46,325 bases of DNA from Cupriavidus sp. 2SB (GCF_005503625.1 NZ_SCMX01000055.1:1-46325), one strand, 5' to 3'. Positions 1 through 8,733 are shown, counted from the first letter of the stretch. Numbers and translations are program-made. The notes: a model not told the origin generated them from the sequence alone.

Positions 1-4
1 CCCC

Positions 5-1075
5 TCAACCGCCCCCACCCCGAATCGCCTCTATCCGCTCCCTCGTCAACGGGTGCGTCGAGAAGAATCCCGATTTCCCGTCATCGTCCTCATCGCTGGC
101 CGCCTGTTTTGTACGACGGCCGCCGTGCGTATCCTCCAGCTTCTGCAACGCATCCGCCAGCGCCGCCGGCGGTAGTCGGTTGTCGCGCATGACCTGCACG
201 GCAAACGCATCGGCTTCGCGCTCGTGTTCGCGGGAATAGCGCATCGACAGCACAGCGGCCGGCACGGTGGCGAGCAGCACGGAGACATCGCCGAACAGAT
301 AGGTCGACATGGCGCCCACGACAGACGCCTGGAACACCTGCTGCAACCCGTGTCGCTCTGCCACGTGTCCGGCCTCGTGCGCCAGCACGCCCGTCATGCC
401 CGCGCCTGTACCGATCAGATCGACCAGTTCGTCGGTCACGACAATCGTGCCGCCTGGCAGTGCCAGTGCGTTGGCGCCAATCCGGCCGCCCTTGCGAAAG
501 AGAATGCGGTAGTTGTGCCCCGCATCCTCGGGCCGGCGCAGCGCGGCGAAGCTGTCGCGAATGCGCTGCTGGTCGGCGGCAGGCAGGGCGCTGGGCCGCA
601 CCAGTTCGTCGAGGCTTTGCAGCGTGGCATTGCCTAGCTGCGCTTCCAGCGTGGACGGTATCGTCTTTGCAACCAGTGCGGCCGTCCACGGCAGCAGATA
701 GAAAGACGACACGACGACAAACGCCACCAGTCCCACGAGCGATAGTATCGCCATGCGCCAGCTGTTCTGGGCACGCGACACCATGCCCTCGCGATACCCC
801 GTGGCGGCCAGCATTGCGTCGAAAGCGGCGTGATCGGTGACCTCGCAATAGGCCCCGTCGTCGAACGTCACCAGGCGCGGGCCGCGCCTGATGCGCTCGG
901 AGACGCGCAATGAGGCCAGCGGCGCACGCCGCAGCACGTCGCCCTGGGCGTCGTGCAGTTCGGCGTGGCCTTGCTGCACCTGTATCGTCACAAGGTGGGC
1001 GCGCGACGACCGGGTATCGAAGTAGCGCGCGGCAACGCGTTCCGGTGTGGCGCCCGGCATGGCCGTTTCCGTCAT
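5..1075 (-). CDS. M48 family zinc metalloprotease, membrane-anchored
   Basis: This is a 356-residue predicted zinc peptidase of family M48 (HtpX/Oma1/BepA-like), probably acting at the inner membrane or on envelope proteins. The zinc motif HEAGH is at residues 233-237. The third ligand is probably Glu285 in SREHEREAD, the usual downstream Glu-x3-Asp motif of the family. A membrane segment is visible at about 107-137, and a further hydrophobic stretch lies at about 250-277. The first 100 residues are a soluble N-terminal region that I do not recognise. The start codon overlaps the stop of the upstream DUF898 gene as TAATG, so the two are almost certainly translated together. The substrate is unknown. 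The family call is firm; the role is inference. Confidence 0.9.
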   Translation of the reverse strand: MTETAMPGATPERVAARYFDTRSSRAHLVTIQVQQGHAELHDAQGDVLRRAPLASLRVSERIRRGPRLVTFDDGAYCEVTDHAAFDAMLAATGYREGMVSRAQNSWRMAILSLVGLVAFVVVSSFYLLPWTAALVAKTIPSTLEAQLGNATLQSLDELVRPSALPAADQQRIRDSFAALRRPEDAGHNYRILFRKGGRIGANALALPGGTIVVTDELVDLIGTGAGMTGVLAHEAGHVAERHGLQQVFQASVVGAMSTYLFGDVSVLLATVPAAVLSMRYSREHEREADAFAVQVMRDNRLPPAALADALQKLEDTHGGRRTKQAASDEDDDGKSGFFSTHPLTRERIEAIRGGGG

Positions 1076-2139
1076 TACAGTGCGATGTCGATGTCGTACC
1101 AGTCGGCGGTCGCGTCGCCCAGTGCGCCCACCTGCTGCTGCTCGCCGGCAACGAATTCGTCGAGCGGGCTGGCTGCCAGCATCGTCATCGACGCCACACG
1201 ATACCTGGCCGTGCGCACACGCGCGAACGGGTAGTACAGGCCCAGGGTCAATGCGGTGAGAACCATATTGCCGATCATGATCCCGAACAGCTTGCGGGCC
1301 GAAACATTGCTCTGGAAGCGGTGCGGCGCCAGCGTCGTGCTGTTCCAGATCAGGTTCTGCATCTTGGCCTGGAAGATCGGCAGGATCAGCAGCAGGGCGA
1401 TGTAGAAGGTGATCACACCCAGCACGATGGCCAGAACCGGGTGGGCCAGCGACCCCACGCTGCCGATCACGGCGCCGGCGATCAGGAACAGCAGCGTCAG
1501 GCCGGCTGTCATCAGGTAAACGCGGTAGAACGCGCCCGCCGTGGCGTCAAACGCAAACGGGGTGGTCCCGAAGCGCGTGTTGTTGTGCTGGTATTGCTTG
1601 AACCGCTGGTGCGCCAGCGGCCCGAGCAGCAGCAGCGAAAGGGCCGTCAACATCGGCCAGACCAGGAAGACCATGAAGCCGCCCTTGTCGTCGCCGGTAA
1701 AGGCGAAGCGCAGGCCGCGATAGCTCGAATTCGCCATGCGGAAGCGCAGCGAGCGTACCAGCAGGTAGGGGAAGACGAGCGTCAGCGCCAGACCCAGCAG
1801 TCCGCCCACCACCGGCGAGATGCCAATCAGCACCTGGTACACCATCGCCACGCCGAACACGATGGCGCGACCTTTCAGGATGGCCTGAGGCTTGCCGTGG
1901 TAGTCGAACGTCGCACCGTCCAGCTGCGTGCTCCGATAGAAGTACTGCATTGTGCGTACCTTGGCCCACGCGGAATAGATGCCGAGCGTGACAATGGTCA
2001 GCAGCGTATTGACGATCCAGATGCGGAAGAATTCGGAACCCGATCCCGTGAACGAGAACGGCAGGCTGCGAGGTTCGGCGGGCTTCTTCGGCGCGAATTC
2101 ATCGCTGCCGAAGACGGTTTGGTTGACTTCCCAGTTCAT
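1075..2139 (-). CDS. YjgN family (DUF898) inner-membrane protein
   Basis: This is a 354-residue multi-pass membrane protein of the YjgN/DUF898 family, whose function is not known. A short polar N-terminus of about 30 residues precedes repeated hydrophobic segments. The family-typical pattern of an aromatic- and Gly-rich helix followed by a WAKVRTMQYFYRST stretch (about residues 60-73) recurs near the C-terminus as YPFARVRTARYR, which suggests an internal duplication. The start has a good ribosome site, AGGAAAAGG about 8 bases upstream on the minus strand. It is the first gene of a two-gene operon with the M48 protease, overlapping it by one base. That pairing suggests that the protease and this membrane protein work together, which is inference. 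Confidence 0.88.
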   Translation of the reverse strand: MNWEVNQTVFGSDEFAPKKPAEPRSLPFSFTGSGSEFFRIWIVNTLLTIVTLGIYSAWAKVRTMQYFYRSTQLDGATFDYHGKPQAILKGRAIVFGVAMVYQVLIGISPVVGGLLGLALTLVFPYLLVRSLRFRMANSSYRGLRFAFTGDDKGGFMVFLVWPMLTALSLLLLGPLAHQRFKQYQHNNTRFGTTPFAFDATAGAFYRVYLMTAGLTLLFLIAGAVIGSVGSLAHPVLAIVLGVITFYIALLLILPIFQAKMQNLIWNSTTLAPHRFQSNVSARKLFGIMIGNMVLTALTLGLYYPFARVRTARYRVASMTMLAASPLDEFVAGEQQQVGALGDATADWYDIDIAL

Positions 2140-2891
2140 TGATTTGACCTTTTCCTGTTTGACGCGCTTTACAAAGTTAACTCGGCTCTCGCGCGAGTTT
2201 CACCTTTGCAACCGTTTTGCTCGGTGCTTTTATGTATGGGGCAGCACATTGTCGCATCCACGGGTGATCTTTATTCCACAAAACGCTGTTGTGGAGGCTC
2301 AGACACTGTCCGAGTCGATTTCTGAGGCGTAACGATAGGGAAACATCCTGTTACACGCATTGATCTATGTAACAAGTTCTTGATTGTCCGCCCCAATAAA
2401 ATCAACAGCTTACCTGCACTGGCATGGTCCTCGCTATTAAGCCTGTTACAAGAATGGTCGGGACCTAGGGAGGACCGGCCCGGCGGCGGGAATTCAGGGA
2501 AAGTGCGTCCGACGAGGCGCGCAGATACCGCGGCACGATCGAAACAAGGCCGAACGGGAAAAGGCACGGGAAAGTCTGCACCCTGCGATGGGTGCTTGTA
2601 CGGGGCAGGCGCAGGTTGGCGCCGGCATTGACACCAGCCTACGCACGCTCTCGCAAATCTCGCAGGGCGTCGATGACAAATCGCCACAGCGTTTCTTTCA
2701 TGCGCGGGCAATCTTCTGCAGGGAGGCAGGGGATTGTCCGCTGCACCTACTTCTACTTCCGCATCCTGAATCTTTGTTGACGCCGCGCTGCGCGGGGTTA
2801 ACCCCGCTTGCGGCGCGCCCGTCGCACTCCATAATTATGAATTATTGAGGCGTATGCGCCTCTCACGGTGGCTCCTGGATCAGGGGGTGTG
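2140..2891. other. Divergent intergenic region between the yjgN-like gene and matR
   Basis: This 752-base stretch has no convincing gene; the reading frames in it lack ribosome sites and recognisable protein. It is less GC-rich than its surroundings near 2150-2460 and must hold the promoters of both divergent transcripts. Visible items are three TGTTAC/TGTAAC-type words near 2350-2450, a perfect 16-bp palindrome at 2792-2807, and two further inverted repeats at 2832-2862 just before matR. The length is unusual for two simple promoters, but I see no RNA gene that I can name. Confidence 0.5.
2781..2862 (+). promoter_or_regulatory. Candidate operator region of the malonate operon
   Basis: Three inverted repeats lie within 110 bases of the matR start. 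The first is GCGGGGTTAACCCCGC at 2792-2807, a perfect palindrome that is itself flanked by CGCCGC (2781-2786) and GCGGCG (2810-2815). The second is TAATTATGAATTA at 2832-2844, with arms of five around ATG. The third is GAGGCG-TATG-CGCCTC at 2847-2862. GntR/FCD regulators commonly bind short inverted repeats at their own promoters, so one of these, most likely the AT-rich 2832-2844 site, may be the MatR operator. The positions are seen; the role is inferred. Confidence 0.4.
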
Positions 2892-3602
2892 ATGCGTATC
2901 GTTCGGCAGGCGATGTACCTGGAAGTTGCCGACCGTCTGCGGGCGATGATCGACGACCGCACGCTGACGCCCGGTGCGTGGATCGACGAGGTGGCGCTGG
3001 CCGCGTCGCTCGGCACGTCGCGCACCCCGATGCGCGAGGCGCTCAAGCTGCTGGCCGCCGAAGGGCTGGTGCGCCTGGAGCCCCGGCGCGGCTGCTTTGT
3101 GAATGCGCTGAGCGAGCAGGACCTCGACGAGATTTTCCCGCTGATGGCGTTGCTCGAAGGGCGCTGTGCCTACGAGGCCGCGCGCAACGTCACGGCGACG
3201 GACCTCGATGCGCTGGAAGGGATGCACGCCGAGCTGTCGCGCTACGCGCAGGACGGCGACATCGACGCCTATTACGAGACCAACTATCAGATCCACGAGG
3301 CCATCCAGCGACTGGCCGGCAATCGCTGGCTGTCTGGCGTGGTGAGCGACCTGCGCAAGGTGCTGCGGTTATCGCGGCACAAGAGCCTGAAGCTGCCGGG
3401 TCGCATCCATGAATCGTGCGCCGAGCACCTGTCGGTGTTTTCCGCATTGAAGGCCCATGATCCCGAAGGTGCCGAAGCACTGATGAAGACCCATGTGCTG
3501 CGCCAGCGCGGTGCGCTGCGCGCGCTGGATCATGCCGAATCCTTGTCCGAAACTGCTCCCGTCCCTCCGGCGCATCTGCGTCTGGCGGGGCAGGGCGGTT
3601 GA
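2892..3602 (+). CDS. matR: GntR family transcriptional regulator, FCD type (MatR-like)
   Basis: This is a 236-residue DNA-binding regulator of the FadR branch of GntR. The winged helix is at about residues 5-70, with the typical GTSRTPMREALKLLAAEGLV recognition region. The all-helical FCD ligand domain is at about 75-210. Metal and ligand residues of the FCD fold can be picked out: Asn131/His135, His179 and His201. I chose the ATG at 2892 over the upstream GTG at 2868 because CAGGGGG sits 4-5 bases before it. It lies 39 bases before matA in the same direction. By analogy with the rhizobial mat operon it probably controls malonate genes in response to malonate or malonyl-CoA. The family is certain; the ligand is inferred from context. 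Confidence 0.88.
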   Translation: MRIVRQAMYLEVADRLRAMIDDRTLTPGAWIDEVALAASLGTSRTPMREALKLLAAEGLVRLEPRRGCFVNALSEQDLDEIFPLMALLEGRCAYEAARNVTATDLDALEGMHAELSRYAQDGDIDAYYETNYQIHEAIQRLAGNRWLSGVVSDLRKVLRLSRHKSLKLPGRIHESCAEHLSVFSALKAHDPEGAEALMKTHVLRQRGALRALDHAESLSETAPVPPAHLRLAGQGG

Positions 3603-3641
3603 TGGTTTGCATCCCAGTCGATCCCATCGCCAGGAACGTCC

Positions 3642-5066
3642 ATGACTACTTTCGACCCCGCAGACCAACAGAAAGTCAGTGCGCCGCTGGAGGCGAGCGA
3701 ACCGGTTGGCGACACGCTGCTCTCGCGCTTTGGCCGCTGGTGGGGCCGCAAGGGCGACGAAGCCCCGGCGCAGAAGCCGGAGAAAAAGGCCGCCGAGGTG
3801 CAACCGACACTCTCCGTGCGTGCCATCAAGCGCCAGCGCGAACAGTTGCGCCAGTGCTTCGACGCGCGGCTGACCGATGGCGCGGCGAACGCCGCGGCAC
3901 AGGCATGGCAAGACGAATACGAAGGGGCCACGGAGCCACTACGCCAGGCCATGCTCGGTGTGCTGGCCGAGGTGGCGGCGGGGCGCGATGCCGATGGCGT
4001 GCAGCCGGCCAGTGCCTCGGGTTTGTCGCACGCGCTGTCCAACGCCCGCATCCGCTTCTTCAAACGATTCGCCGCGCAGCATGGCCAACGCGCCAATAGC
4101 GCGTGCGGACTGCATTTCCTGATCCAGTTGCGCGCGGACATGCTGCGTTGGCACAAGCGTATTCCGGGCCTGCGCGAACTAGACGAGGACCTCGAAGCGC
4201 TGTTCTCGAACTGGTTCGATGTGGGCCTGCTCGAACTGCAGCCGATCACGTGGGATTCCCCCGCGTCCCTGCTGGAAAAACTGATCCGCTACGAAGCCGT
4301 TCACGAGATCTCGTCGTGGACTGACATGCGCAACCGGCTCGATTCGGATCGCCGCTGCTACGCGTTCTTCCACCCGCGTATTCCGCGCGAGCCACTGATC
4401 TTTGTCGAGGTGGCCTTCGTGCCGGAGATGGCCGCAAACGTGCAGGCGCTGCTCGATGAAGCAGCGCCGCTCGAAGACCTGCGCCGCGTGAAGTGGGCCA
4501 TCTTCTATTCGATCTCGAATACGCAGGCGGGCCTGCGCGGCGTGAGCTTCGGCAACTTCCTGCTCAAGCGCGTGATCGAGGAACTGCAGCGCGAGTTTCC
4601 CAAGCTCAAGCAGTTCGCCACGCTCTCGCCCATTCCCGGTTTTGCGGACTGGCTGCGCAAGCAGGATGGCGACGCGGTGGCACGCATTCTGGGTGACAAG
4701 CGGATGTCTCGCTGGAGCGAGCGCCATGGCGATGTGCCAGCGGATGGCGCGGCGTGGTTCGGTGCGTTGCCGGCCGATGCCAGCGACCCGGTGATTCGCG
4801 ATATCGCGCTGACGCTGGCCGCGCACTACCTCGTACGCGAAGGCGGGAAGGGCATGCCGGCGGACCCCGTGGCGCGCTTCCACCTGGGCAACGGTGCGTG
4901 TGTCGAGCGTGTGAACTGGGGTGCCGACCTGTCGCGAAAAGGCCGCGCGCAGGCGTGCGGGATGATGGTGAATTATCTTTACGTGCCCGAGGCGCTGGAT
5001 GACAATCTGGCTCGCCTCGGTGACGGCAACCCGCGCATGAGCCGCGCGGTGGCCAAGCTGCTTTGA
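3642..5066 (+). CDS. matA: Malonyl-CoA decarboxylase
   Basis: This 474-residue enzyme converts malonyl-CoA to acetyl-CoA and CO2 in the cytoplasm, the second step of malonate use after MatB. After a charged, probably disordered N-terminus (1-60) come the helical MCD N-terminal domain (about 60-190) and the GNAT-fold catalytic domain (about 190-450). The signature SPIPGF follows Thr-Leu, placing the catalytic serine at Ser329. The second catalytic residue is probably His414 in FHLGNGA. The conserved stretch FYSISNTQAGLRGV is at 288-301. AGGA about six bases before the ATG supports the start. It follows matR closely and precedes the Bug receptor gene after a 123-base gap, which might hold an extra promoter. 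MatB at the end of the operon supports the assignment. Confidence 0.95.
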   Translation: MTTFDPADQQKVSAPLEASEPVGDTLLSRFGRWWGRKGDEAPAQKPEKKAAEVQPTLSVRAIKRQREQLRQCFDARLTDGAANAAAQAWQDEYEGATEPLRQAMLGVLAEVAAGRDADGVQPASASGLSHALSNARIRFFKRFAAQHGQRANSACGLHFLIQLRADMLRWHKRIPGLRELDEDLEALFSNWFDVGLLELQPITWDSPASLLEKLIRYEAVHEISSWTDMRNRLDSDRRCYAFFHPRIPREPLIFVEVAFVPEMAANVQALLDEAAPLEDLRRVKWAIFYSISNTQAGLRGVSFGNFLLKRVIEELQREFPKLKQFATLSPIPGFADWLRKQDGDAVARILGDKRMSRWSERHGDVPADGAAWFGALPADASDPVIRDIALTLAAHYLVREGGKGMPADPVARFHLGNGACVERVNWGADLSRKGRAQACGMMVNYLYVPEALDDNLARLGDGNPRMSRAVAKLL

Positions 5067-5189
5067 GCCCTGGGTCGGGCAGAGAAATGCGCCGGGCAAC
5101 CTTTTTTGTCGGGTGTTTTTGCAGTGATATTGGGTAGCAGTACTTCGATTGACTTTCCGTAGTAAGTAGAGAGAAAGAGGAGACAGTAC

Positions 5190-6200
5190 ATGTATCGTCA
5201 GCGCAGCCTGACCGCGTTCGCTCGCGTGTTGGCAATCACCGGTTTCGTGGCCGGCATCGGGGCCGCAAGCCTCCACGCACCTGCCGCCATGGCAGCGGAT
5301 CCCTGGCCCAGCAAGCCTGTCACCGTGATCGTGCCGTTCCCGGCCGGTGGCGGCACCGACGCGTTTGCGCGTCCCCTGACCGCGCAGCTCTCGAAGCAGC
5401 TCGGCAAGCAGTTCGTGATCGACAACCGCGGCGGCGCGGGCGGCACCGTTGGCGCGAGCCTGGCCGCCAAGGCCGCGCCGGACGGCTACACGATCTTCAT
5501 CGGCGGCGCACACCACGCTATTGCCCCGTCGTTCTACAAGAAGCTCGACTACGATATCGAGAAGGACTTCATTCCCATCACCGTGATCGCGCAGCCGCCG
5601 CAGGTGATCGTGGTGAACCCGACCAAGGTGCAGGCCAACACGCTCAAGGAACTGATCGCGTACGCCAAGCAGCATCCGGGTCAACTGAACTACGCATCGG
5701 CAGGCAATGGCTCGGCGCACCATCTGGCGGGCGAACTGTTCAAGCTGGAGACCAAGACCGATCTGGCCCACGTGCCGTACAAGGGTGCGGGTCCGGCGCT
5801 GTCGGACCTGATCGCCGGCCAGGTGGACCTGATGTTCGATGGCCTTGGCTCATCCTCGCAACATATTCGTGCGGGCCGCATCAAGGCGCTGGCCGTGGCC
5901 TCCAAGACGCGCTCGGCGGCGTTCCCGAACGTGCCGACCGCAGCGGAAGCCGGTGTGCCGAACTACGAAGTGTCCACGTGGTACGCCCTGTGGGCGCCCA
6001 AGGGTACGCCGAAGGATGTGGTGGACAAGCTGTACGCCGAAACGGCCAAGGCGCTGAACAGCCCCGAGATGAAGCAGATCTGGCTGCAGAACGGTTCCGA
6101 CATTCCGCAGTTCACGCCGGAGCAGTTCGCGCAGTTCCAGCGCGCCGAGATCAAGCGCTGGGCCGAAGTGGTGCAGCGCTCGGGCGCCAAGATCGACTGA
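5190..6200 (+). CDS. Bug family (TctC-type) periplasmic solute receptor
   Basis: This is a 336-residue extracytoplasmic binding protein of the Bug family, the receptor type of tripartite tricarboxylate transporters. A signal peptide is clear (hydrophobic core about 13-30, AMA cleavage near residue 35). The mature protein opens with the family hallmark WPSKPVTVIVPFPAGGGTD. A strong ribosome site, AAGAGGAG, precedes the ATG. The stop overlaps the next start as TGATG, tying it to the crotonase gene. No TctA/TctB membrane genes lie nearby, which is common for Bug proteins in Burkholderiales. Its place between matA and matB suggests that it binds malonate or a related dicarboxylate. That is inference from context; sequence alone does not give the ligand. 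Confidence 0.9.
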   Translation: MYRQRSLTAFARVLAITGFVAGIGAASLHAPAAMAADPWPSKPVTVIVPFPAGGGTDAFARPLTAQLSKQLGKQFVIDNRGGAGGTVGASLAAKAAPDGYTIFIGGAHHAIAPSFYKKLDYDIEKDFIPITVIAQPPQVIVVNPTKVQANTLKELIAYAKQHPGQLNYASAGNGSAHHLAGELFKLETKTDLAHVPYKGAGPALSDLIAGQVDLMFDGLGSSSQHIRAGRIKALAVASKTRSAAFPNVPTAAEAGVPNYEVSTWYALWAPKGTPKDVVDKLYAETAKALNSPEMKQIWLQNGSDIPQFTPEQFAQFQRAEIKRWAEVVQRSGAKID

Positions 6201-6982
6201 TGGGCGGCACTGTCACGTTCGCGCGCGACGGGGCCGTGGCCCTGGTCACGCTGTCGCATCCGGGCAAGCTCAACGCGATCTCGGCCGGCATGTGGCAGGC
6301 GCTGGCCGCCGGGTTTGCAGAGCTGGCTGCGGATACGTCGTTGCGCTGCGTGGTGGTGCGTGGCGCCGACGGCAACTTTGCCGCCGGTGCCGATATCGCC
6401 GAGTTTCCGACGGTACGTGGCGACGCGGCTTCCGTGCGCCACTATCACACGCAGACGATTGCCCCCGCGCTGCGGGCCATCGCCGAATGTCCGCATCCCA
6501 CGCTCGCCGCCATCGAAGGCGTATGTGTGGGCGGTGGGCTGGAGATCGCGTGCCATTGCGACCTGCGCATCGCTGCATCGGGCAGCCGCTTTGGTGTGCC
6601 GATCAACCGGCTGGGCTTTCCGATGGCGCCGGGTGAGTTGGGCGGTCTGCTGGCTCTGGCCGGACGCGCCGTGGCGCTGGAAATCCTGCTCGAAGGGCGG
6701 GTGTTCGATGCCGACGAAGCGGCCCGCAAGGGTCTGTTGACGCGCGTGGTGCCCGAAGCGGCGCTGCACGATGAAGTTTCCGCCACGGTCCAGCGCCTGT
6801 GTGCGGGTGCTCCACTGGCTGCGCGCATCAACAAGGCCACCATCCGCAGGCTCTCGCCCGAACCTGCACCGCTGACGGCCGCCGAGCTGGACGCACATTT
6901 CGCCTACGCCACGAGCCGCGACCATGCCGAAGGCGTGGCGGCGTTTCTGGCGCATCGGCCTCCGGATTTCACCGGGGAGTAA
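6200..6982 (+). CDS. Enoyl-CoA hydratase/isomerase family protein, atypical active site
   Basis: This is a 260-residue crotonase-fold protein acting on an acyl-CoA thioester. The oxyanion-hole regions are present: the FAAGADIAEF segment at 60-69 and GGGLEIACHCDLRI at 111-124. Glu115 matches the first catalytic glutamate of enoyl-CoA hydratase (Glu144 in the rat enzyme). The position of the second one (Glu164 in rat) is Ile135 in FGVPINRLG, so ordinary hydration is doubtful. I start it at the ATG that overlaps the Bug stop (TGATG), because sequence further upstream in this frame is antisense-like noise within the Bug gene. It lies in the malonate operon, which suggests action on malonyl-CoA-related or substituted acyl-CoAs. 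Its real reaction cannot be read from the sequence. Confidence 0.85.
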   Translation: MGGTVTFARDGAVALVTLSHPGKLNAISAGMWQALAAGFAELAADTSLRCVVVRGADGNFAAGADIAEFPTVRGDAASVRHYHTQTIAPALRAIAECPHPTLAAIEGVCVGGGLEIACHCDLRIAASGSRFGVPINRLGFPMAPGELGGLLALAGRAVALEILLEGRVFDADEAARKGLLTRVVPEAALHDEVSATVQRLCAGAPLAARINKATIRRLSPEPAPLTAAELDAHFAYATSRDHAEGVAAFLAHRPPDFTGE

Positions 6983-7042
6983 TATGGCGGCCGGCCCGCT
7001 ATCATGGCGGGCTGCACGTCATATCCAATCGTTTCCGTATCC

Positions 7043-8584
7043 ATGAACGCCAATCTGTTCGCCCTGTTCGAATCCCGCTTTCCTGCTGACCGTACTGCCT
7101 GCTGCATCGAGACGCACGACGGGCTCTACTACACGTGGGACGATCTCGACCGCGCCACGGCGAAGATCGCCAACCTGCTGACCGCGCTGGAACTGCCTGC
7201 TGGCGCACGCGTGGCCGTGCAGGTCGAGAAGTCGGTCGAGGCGCTGTGCCTGTACCTGGCCACGCTGCGCGCCGGACTGGTTTACCTGCCGCTGAACACG
7301 GCGTACCAGGAAGCCGAGGTCGACTATTTCGTCGGTGATGCCGAGCCAGCCGTGGTGGTCTGCAGCAGCGCGAACTTCGGCTGGGTGTCGAAGGTGGCGT
7401 TCAAGCACAACACGCACCACGTCTTCACGCTCGACGAGAACCGCACCGGTTCGCTGCTGCAACGCGCCGCCCAGCAATCGGACGTGTTCACCACGGTCGA
7501 ACGCCAGGACGACGATCTCGCGGCCATCCTGTACACGTCGGGCACCACGGGCCGCAGCAAGGGCGCGATGCTGACGCACCGCAATCTCGCATCGAACGCG
7601 CAGACGCTCCACGAATACTGGGGCTGGCGCAGCGACGATGTGCTGCTGCACATGCTGCCGATCTTCCATGTGCACGGACTGTTCGTGGCATCGCACGGCG
7701 CACTGCTGGCCGGCGCCAAGATGATCTGGGCGCCGAAGCTCGACATGGCGCAGATCCTCAAATTCCTTCCGCGCGCCACGGTGATGATGGGCGTGCCGAC
7801 TTACTACGTGCGCATGGTGCAGGAGCCGCGTTTCGACAAGGAAGTCTGCGCCAACATGCGCCTGTTCGTGTCGGGTTCCGCGCCGCTGCTGCTGGAGACC
7901 TTCGACGCCTTCCGCGAACGCACTGGCCACACGATTCTTGAGCGCTACGGCATGAGCGAAACCGTGATGCTGGTCTCGAATCCGTACGACGAGACGCTGG
8001 GCGAGCGCATTGGCGGCACCGTCGGTCTGCCGCTGCCGGGCGTGGAAGTCCGCGTGGTGGATGGCGAAGGCCAGGCATGCGAGGCCAGCGTGATTGGCAA
8101 CGTCGAGGTCAAGGGCCCGAACGTGTTCAAGGGCTACTGGCGCATGCCGGAAAAGACTGCCCAGGAATTCACCGCCGATGGCTGGTTCAAGACTGGCGAC
8201 GTGGGTCGCTTCGGCGGCGAGGTGGGCGAGCGCAAGGTGCCGGACACCTATCTGACGATCGTTGGCCGCAGCAAGGACCTGATCATTTCGGGCGGCTACA
8301 ACGTCTACCCGAAAGAGATCGAGAGCTTTATCGATGAAATGCCTGGCGTGGCGGAATCCGCCGTGATCGGCGTCCCCCATGCGGACTTCGGCGAAGCGGT
8401 GGTGGCCGTGGTGGTGCGCAAACCCGGCGCCGACATCGACGAAGCCGGCATGATCGGCACACTGAAGGGCCGCATCGCCAACTTCAAGGTACCCAAGCGC
8501 GTGCACGTGGTGGACGAACTGCCGCGCAATACGATGGGGAAGGTGCAGAAGAATGTGTTGAGGGATCAGTACAACACGCTTTGA
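7043..8584 (+). CDS. matB: Malonyl-CoA synthetase (malonate-CoA ligase)
   Basis: This 513-residue acyl-adenylate-forming enzyme activates malonate with ATP and CoA to malonyl-CoA. The P-loop-like motif YTSGTTGRSKG is at 164-174, RYGMSE at 301-306, the hinge region GRSKDLIISGGYN at 408-420, and the C-terminal catalytic lysine is Lys500 in NTMGKVQKN. The IFHVHGLFVASHGALLAGA stretch near 207-225 is typical of the malonate-specific branch. Its length is close to rhizobial MatB. I prefer the ATG at 7043 (MNANLF) to the ATG at 7004, because family members begin near here; neither has a strong ribosome site. It is the last gene of the operon. A REPIN-like repeat and the convergent SIMPL gene follow. 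Confidence 0.93.
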   Translation: MNANLFALFESRFPADRTACCIETHDGLYYTWDDLDRATAKIANLLTALELPAGARVAVQVEKSVEALCLYLATLRAGLVYLPLNTAYQEAEVDYFVGDAEPAVVVCSSANFGWVSKVAFKHNTHHVFTLDENRTGSLLQRAAQQSDVFTTVERQDDDLAAILYTSGTTGRSKGAMLTHRNLASNAQTLHEYWGWRSDDVLLHMLPIFHVHGLFVASHGALLAGAKMIWAPKLDMAQILKFLPRATVMMGVPTYYVRMVQEPRFDKEVCANMRLFVSGSAPLLLETFDAFRERTGHTILERYGMSETVMLVSNPYDETLGERIGGTVGLPLPGVEVRVVDGEGQACEASVIGNVEVKGPNVFKGYWRMPEKTAQEFTADGWFKTGDVGRFGGEVGERKVPDTYLTIVGRSKDLIISGGYNVYPKEIESFIDEMPGVAESAVIGVPHADFGEAVVAVVVRKPGADIDEAGMIGTLKGRIANFKVPKRVHVVDELPRNTMGKVQKNVLRDQYNTL

Positions 8585-8606
8585 TCTGCTTCCCACCTAT
8601 TGTTGT

Positions 8607-8733
8607 CTCCCCTCTCCCGCTTGCGGGAGAGGGGCGGGGGTGAGGGCCAGCGGTTCTGCACCGACAAGTCGCAGATTGCACCGCTATGCCCTCACCCCCA
8701 ACCCCTCTCCCACCCTGTGGGAGAGGGGAGCAA
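8607..8733. repeat. REPIN-like element, copy A (full length)
   Basis: This 127-bp element consists of two REP hairpins facing each other across a self-complementary centre. The left hairpin is CCCCTCTCCCGC-TT-GCGGGAGAGGGG (8609-8634, 12-bp stem). The right hairpin is CCCCTCTCCCA (8702-8712) with TGGGAGAGGGG (8718-8728). Between them GGGGGTGAGGGC (8636-8647) pairs with GCCCTCACCCCC (8688-8699), and AGCGGT (8649-8654) pairs with ACCGCT (8680-8685). It sits exactly between the 3' ends of matB and the SIMPL gene. It is nearly identical to the copy at 18926-19050. Confidence 0.92.

Noticed and set aside
2271..2711. A 146-codon minus-strand frame in the yjgN/matR spacer
   Set aside because: It has no ribosome site, a composition rich in Arg, Pro and Cys, and no recognisable protein; it probably opens by chance.
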